Positions 59,448-64,000 of a stretch of 64,000 nt of DNA are shown here, one piece after another. Origin of the DNA: an uncultured Chitinophagaceae bacterium (GTDB lineage: Bacteria > Bacteroidota > Bacteroidia > Chitinophagales > Chitinophagaceae); contig CALGAP010000019.1 of NCBI GenBank assembly GCA_937958995.1, forward strand, positions 1-64,000, given 5' to 3'. A program made the translations under genes and the position numbers. The stretch's first letter is position 1, and every line of letters begins with the position of its first letter. The notes below the pieces were generated by a model that made no database searches, was not told the origin of the DNA, and was given only the letters and a program-made list of their open reading frames with translations.

Positions 59448-61157
59448 TTACCAGTTAGGGTTTTGCGTTAGCTTGCCACCGGTTAACACAATCTCGCTGG
59501 TGGGTATGGGCCATAAATAATCCCTGTCTTCGTTCCAGGTTATGTTGATGGTGGGGTAAGCAACGATATAACCCGAGTTGCCATTTGAAAGTATGATATC
59601 CTTTCCGATTTCCTTGCTAACGCCGCCGCTGATAGTCTCTGGCGTGCCTGTCCAGAGCACCAGGTCATCATTACCGTCATTGTCCATATCATACCTTCCG
59701 GGACCGGGGAAATAACAGCCGTGAAATGGCAGGGTTAACTGGGTGCCTTCTTTCCAGCGCAGGATATCCCATTGGCGGAAGCCCTCCAGTGCGAGTTCTA
59801 TTGTGCGTTCGCGACGGATTTCCAGAATCGCCCCGGTGAATTCGCTTTGGGTAACCCTGGGATAATATTGCAGCAGCAGCGGATCACGATCGGCATTGGC
59901 ATCAGCCAGTATAAGGTTGGGCATACCAGCGCGAGCCCTGATCTTGTTGATGGATTTATCCAGGTCTGCCTGTGTTAGAGTGCCCAGTTCGGCTTTGGCT
60001 TCTGCATAATTCAGGTACACCTCTGCCGTACGGAAGAGTGGCCAGTCGGATATGGCCTTGGCGGCTCCATCATAAGCAGATTCCGCCACAAACTTGATCG
60101 GCTGGTAGCCGGTTACCGCATTCAGTGAATTGCGGGTAGGAGTGGTGGCGCCTTTCTGAATATAACCAGGGCACAACACGGTTTGGCGCAACCTGGGATC
60201 GCGGTTTTCCACCTCCTCGGTATAGGTCATAGTTTCCCAACCCGGCTGGTCGGAAATGCGGCTGCCATCGGCCATCAGGTAATGGTTCATAAAGCGTTTG
60301 GTGAAACCTTGCTTGCCATTGCTGATATTGAAGGGAACGCCGTGGGTAATGTTGGGCCCGGCGCTGTAAATCCTCGCCAAAATCACTTCGGTGGTATTGG
60401 CATTATCGCTGTTGAACAGGTTGCGGTATGGTTCTGAGCCGGAAGTGTACAGGGAATAACCGCTGTTGGCAATAAACTCTTCGCCTGCCGAAACCACGTG
60501 CTGGAGATATTTCTCTGCATTGGGCAGGCCGTGATATTTCCGGAAGGTACCTTCGTATAAGGCTACCCGTGTTTTCAGCGCCAGTGCTGTCCATTTGGTG
60601 ACGGTTGCTATATTTTTCGCTGTGGGCAAAAGGGCAATAGCTCTGTCCAGGTCGCTGATTACCGAATCCATCACCAGGCCGCGATCGTCGCGCTCTTTAA
60701 AAAGCAGGTCGTCGTCTGTTGAATTCAACACCTGGTTATACCAGGGCACGTCGCCATAGCGGCGCACTTTTACAAAGTAGAAATAGGCCCGGAAAAAATA
60801 GGCCACGCCATCGTAGCGGTTACGAACCGCCACATCGGGGCAGTTGCCCGAATTCTGCAGGTAATAATTGATCCTGCGCAGCATACTCCAGCTCCAGCCG
60901 CCTTCACCGGCCGGGTCGCGCTGACCCAGCATCAGCTCACCGAGCGTGTTGTCAACATTATCGTCGGCATTCTGGCCGGCCAGCGCGTCAGCACCGTCCA
61001 ACTGCGAATAAAACTGGTTTGTCCACAGCCGCAGATCGGCTTCGTTCAGAAAAAATGTTGTCGGACTGAGTTTGTCTTCCGGCGTCAATGTAAGCAGCTT
61101 CTTGCAGCTGGTCAGGGACAATATCAAAGCCGGTATTATGATGATAAATTTTTTCAT
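59448..61157 (-). CDS. SusD/RagB family binding lipoprotein (PUL 2)
   Basis: A 569-residue surface lipoprotein with signal ending in LTSC (IPALILSLTSCKKLLTLTP). Family features are TPTTFFLNEADLRLWTNQFYSQL-like N-terminal helices, AYFFRAYFYFVKVRRYGDVPWYNQV, the TKWTALALKTRVALYEGTFR segment, RTAEVYLNYAEAKAELG with INKIRARAGMP and the C-terminal RRERTIELALEGFRQWDILRWKEG. It starts 18 bases after the SusC gene. With the GDPD and phosphatase genes downstream its ligand may be a phosphorylated compound rather than a neutral glycan. Confidence 0.95.
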   Translation of the reverse strand: MKKFIIIIPALILSLTSCKKLLTLTPEDKLSPTTFFLNEADLRLWTNQFYSQLDGADALAGQNADDNVDNTLGELMLGQRDPAGEGGWSWSMLRRINYYLQNSGNCPDVAVRNRYDGVAYFFRAYFYFVKVRRYGDVPWYNQVLNSTDDDLLFKERDDRGLVMDSVISDLDRAIALLPTAKNIATVTKWTALALKTRVALYEGTFRKYHGLPNAEKYLQHVVSAGEEFIANSGYSLYTSGSEPYRNLFNSDNANTTEVILARIYSAGPNITHGVPFNISNGKQGFTKRFMNHYLMADGSRISDQPGWETMTYTEEVENRDPRLRQTVLCPGYIQKGATTPTRNSLNAVTGYQPIKFVAESAYDGAAKAISDWPLFRTAEVYLNYAEAKAELGTLTQADLDKSINKIRARAGMPNLILADANADRDPLLLQYYPRVTQSEFTGAILEIRRERTIELALEGFRQWDILRWKEGTQLTLPFHGCYFPGPGRYDMDNDGNDDLVLWTGTPETISGGVSKEIGKDIILSNGNSGYIVAYPTINITWNEDRDYLWPIPTSEIVLTGGKLTQNPNW

Positions 61158-61175
61158 AACAAATATGAAGCTTGG

Positions 61176-64000
61176 TTAGAATTGAATATCGATACCCACA
61201 ATATAAATCTTCGAATAGGTATAACCGACACCACTTCCGGAGTTGTATGTGGCGGTGGTGTTGGTGAGTTCGGGGTCGACAGTCTTAGTATATTTTTTCA
61301 ATTTTGACCAGTAGAAGAGGTTTTCTCCTGATGCATAAATCCTTACCTGGTCAAACAATCGTTTTCCGAAGGGCAGCGTGTAGCCGATGCTCAGGTTCTT
61401 CAGGCGCAGGTAAGAAACGTCCTGCAGGTAACGGTCGGTGGGCACATACAGTGCGCCGGCACTATACGATGCATAACCACGGGCCCTGGGGAAGTATCCA
61501 TTCGGGTTTTCTTCGCTCCACACATTTTGCATGAAATCCCTGTGAATAAATGAAAGGGACGGAAAGGAATAGGGTCCCCAGAAATCATAGGCCAGCGAGT
61601 GCGGGAACCAGTGTTGCTTTCCGACACCCTGGAAGAAAACAGAAACATCAATACCATTCCAACTGGCACCCAAACGTATGGAATAGGAATAACGGGGAAG
61701 GCTGTTTCCGATGATTTGCATGTCGCCCGGATTACTTACTGTTCCGGCACCTTCGTTGATAATACCGTTGTGATCAAGGTCGATGAACTCTACGTCGCCA
61801 GCCCGCAGGTAATTGTCTTTTTTACTGCTGTATACGCGGTTGTTGACTGCTTTATCATTAATAGCAGCCTGGTATGCCGCCGCATCTGCATCAGTGGCAA
61901 AAAGACCTTTTACCCTGTAGCCCCAGATTTCACCCAGCCTCATTCCTTCATAATAGTCAGAGATCAGTTTATCCGGGTTGTTGTATTTGGTTATGACAGT
62001 TTGATAATCGCCCAGGGTAAAACCGATATTGTAGTTAAACGGCTTGTTCCGCAATCTGAAGTTGTCGTTCCAGCCCACATAAAGCTCCCAGCCTTTTGTG
62101 CGAAGGTCGGCGGCATTGGCAGTAGGCGTGGCGGCGCCATACACCGAAGGCAGGGTAAGTGATGGCGTCAGCATGTCCTTTGTTTCGCGGATGTATGCAT
62201 CGGCTGTTATTGTCAGGCGGTTTTTCATCAGGGCCAGGTCCAGACCTGCGTTGTAGGTGGTTACCGTTTCCCACGTAAGATCCGGCGTGATGGGGTTGGA
62301 CACCGAGGCGTAATAAGCGGTGGTGTTTCCGTCGAAGGTATAAGACATGGTATTGCTGGACGAGATCTGGTCGATGTAAGAATAATAACTCACCTGCTGG
62401 TTGCCGAGGCTACCCATAGACAGGCGCAGTTTACTGTTGTTGATTACGCCACTCAATGGCTGCCAGAAATTTTCTTCGCTCATGCGCCATCCCAGTGATG
62501 CGGCGGGGAAAAAGCCCCAGCGTTGTTCCGGAGCAAAACGGGAGGTGCCGTCGAATCGGCCGCTGGCCTCAAACATGTATTTACCCTTGTAATCGTAGTT
62601 GACCCGGCCGAAATAGCCCAGCGTACGAAATGCGCCAATGGTTTGCGAAATAACCGCTTCACCATTGGCAATACTGAATGAACTCAGGCTGTTGCTAAGC
62701 AGGTCTTTTTTCTCTACACTGAGATTAGTCTGGCGATAATCTTCATATTGTCCGCCGGCCAGGAAAGTAAAATTGTGTCCACCGCCCCACCTTTTCTTGT
62801 AAGTGGCATACACGTTCAGGTTGTGATTGTTTACATTGAAATGGCTTTCCTGGTAATAGTTGTAAATGGTACCAGAAGTAAAGGTGAGAACAGTACCGGC
62901 AGTTCTTGAATATTCAAATGGCATACCTCTGTAGGTGTACAGCCGGTTGCGTGTTTTATAGGCGTAAGAGGTAGTCAGTTCCAGGTCTTTGGTCAGACTT
63001 AAGTCGAATTGGTTCGATATAATCATGTACTTGTTACTTCTTTTATTCCTGGCTTCATTGGCTGTGAGGTAACCTCCGTGCCCGGCGCCAATGGGAGAAT
63101 TGGCGTTTAGCTGGTTGGGATATTGCATAATGGTACCGTCTGGATTGCGGGGAACAAAAGATGCCAGGATATTGCTTTGCAAGGCATGGATCGTTTGCTG
63201 TTCGTTTTCGTATCCGGCATAGACATAATTACTCGGGTTGAAGTTGACCGTACCGGTATACTTGAGCCATGGTTTGATTTTCGCATCCACTTTTGCCCGG
63301 AACGAGTAGTTCTTATAGTTGTCGTGGTATATTTTGAAAATACCATCCTGTGACCACAGGCGTCCGCTGATGTAATAATTTACGTTATTGTTACCACCGG
63401 TCACGGAAAGATTTTGTTCCATCTGGGGTCTTGATGTGCGGTAGAAGAAGTTGTACCAGTCGAAGTTTCCGTAATAATAATACCGGTTATCGCTTTTGAC
63501 GATCGTCCAGGGACGGTCGGGATGTTCGGTAAGATCATTGCGGCGATCGAGCAGCATCTGCAGATCGTCGCCGGTGTATAACGCCATAGGGGTTCCCTGG
63601 TAGATATCGTAAAACATATTCACGATATTGACATGGTCGTATCCGATGCGGATAAAATCGGTGGAAGTTGTGTTCTTCGAAACCCCAAACCGGCTGGTAT
63701 AAGTGATCTTGGCTTTTCCGTCGAGGTTCTTTCCTTTCTTGGTAGTGATAATGATTACGCCGGAAGATGCTTTAGCACCATAGATGGCTGATGCAGACGC
63801 ATCCTTCAGCACGGTTACCGATTCGATATCGTTTGGATTGATCTGGTTCAGGTTCACTTCAATTCCATCGGCCATAATCAGGGGCGTACCTCCGTTTACA
63901 GAAGCCACACCGCGGATATCAATTTTATAATCGGAATCCAGTGTCCCGGAATTGTAGGTAAGGTTCACCGAAGGATCAGCGCCTTTCAGTGCGCCCGCCG
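61176..64000 (-). CDS. SusC/RagA family TonB-linked outer-membrane transporter (PUL 2), 5' end outside the window
   Basis: The reading frame runs through the right edge, so the signal peptide, regulatory beta domain and TonB box are not seen. The visible part begins in the plug (AGALKGADPSVNLTYNSG, then IDIRGVASVNGGTPLIMADGI, DASASAIYGAKASSGVIIITTKKG). The whole barrel follows, ending at YSKIYIVGIDIQF. About 940 residues are present. It is the transport component for the enzymes encoded downstream on the same strand. Confidence 0.95.
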   Translation of the reverse strand, partial: AGALKGADPSVNLTYNSGTLDSDYKIDIRGVASVNGGTPLIMADGIEVNLNQINPNDIESVTVLKDASASAIYGAKASSGVIIITTKKGKNLDGKAKITYTSRFGVSKNTTSTDFIRIGYDHVNIVNMFYDIYQGTPMALYTGDDLQMLLDRRNDLTEHPDRPWTIVKSDNRYYYYGNFDWYNFFYRTSRPQMEQNLSVTGGNNNVNYYISGRLWSQDGIFKIYHDNYKNYSFRAKVDAKIKPWLKYTGTVNFNPSNYVYAGYENEQQTIHALQSNILASFVPRNPDGTIMQYPNQLNANSPIGAGHGGYLTANEARNKRSNKYMIISNQFDLSLTKDLELTTSYAYKTRNRLYTYRGMPFEYSRTAGTVLTFTSGTIYNYYQESHFNVNNHNLNVYATYKKRWGGGHNFTFLAGGQYEDYRQTNLSVEKKDLLSNSLSSFSIANGEAVISQTIGAFRTLGYFGRVNYDYKGKYMFEASGRFDGTSRFAPEQRWGFFPAASLGWRMSEENFWQPLSGVINNSKLRLSMGSLGNQQVSYYSYIDQISSSNTMSYTFDGNTTAYYASVSNPITPDLTWETVTTYNAGLDLALMKNRLTITADAYIRETKDMLTPSLTLPSVYGAATPTANAADLRTKGWELYVGWNDNFRLRNKPFNYNIGFTLGDYQTVITKYNNPDKLISDYYEGMRLGEIWGYRVKGLFATDADAAAYQAAINDKAVNNRVYSSKKDNYLRAGDVEFIDLDHNGIINEGAGTVSNPGDMQIIGNSLPRYSYSIRLGASWNGIDVSVFFQGVGKQHWFPHSLAYDFWGPYSFPSLSFIHRDFMQNVWSEENPNGYFPRARGYASYSAGALYVPTDRYLQDVSYLRLKNLSIGYTLPFGKRLFDQVRIYASGENLFYWSKLKKYTKTVDPELTNTTATYNSGSGVGYTYSKIYIVGIDIQF

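Overview
The window reads as chromosomal DNA of a Bacteroidota bacterium, most likely family Chitinophagaceae. The evidence is two SusC/SusD pairs, type IX secretion C-terminal sorting domains, a CCDC81-type HU protein, IPT/TIG surface glycan-binding lipoproteins, a futalosine-pathway MqnE, and -7 boxes of the Bacteroidota form TAnnTTTG with weak Shine-Dalgarno sequences. No rRNA, prophage, insertion sequence or CRISPR array is visible. One tRNA-Ser(CGA) is present.

Layout. 1-11.6 kb is core metabolism: HU-type membrane protein, FKBP lipoprotein, L-serine dehydratase, MqnE, a nucleoside transporter, thioredoxin, DnaE and an NlpC/P60 lipoprotein. 11.6-25 kb holds a flippase plus M1 aminopeptidase pair, an orphan peptide-binding lipoprotein, two tandem paralogous T9SS cargo proteins, MsrA, a MutS2 homologue without an Smr domain, a nitrilase and an S10 carboxypeptidase. 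25.2-34.5 kb is a polysaccharide utilisation locus (SusC, SusD, two IPT/TIG binding lipoproteins, GH130 phosphorylase). It ends in a 31-codon lipoprotein stub that looks like the beginning of a deleted gene. 34.5-41.5 kb is a tight four-gene unit: an HD domain fused to a Pycsar-type membrane effector, an SdiA-regulated-like lipoprotein, an outer-membrane barrel with a kinase-like N-terminal region, and a large GAF protein. 41.5-45.9 kb is mixed: an NTF2-like lipoprotein, a lectin remnant, an S74 tail-fibre/adhesin protein, the tRNA, a CBS protein, and DUF1801 and SRPBCC proteins. 45.9-54.5 kb runs on the minus strand: a transglutaminase-like membrane protein, a secreted protein, an ECF sigma factor, a membrane TPR protein, a TPR-CHAT protein and an M28 peptidase. 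54.8-64 kb is a second SusC/SusD locus with two periplasmic glycerophosphodiesterases, a PafA-like alkaline phosphatase and an SGNH esterase. It looks built to take phosphate or glycerol from phosphodiesters. Its SusC runs off the right edge.

The most unusual signals outside the genes are: (i) a dispersed palindromic repeat of about 75-80 bp, three clear copies plus a half copy, bounded by GTTTCGGGTT/AACCCGAAAC; (ii) inverted repeats that place the first codons of both T9SS cargo paralogues in a potential hairpin; (iii) a 14-bp perfect inverted repeat covering the start codon of the ECF sigma gene. All assignments come from reading the sequence; no database search was run.
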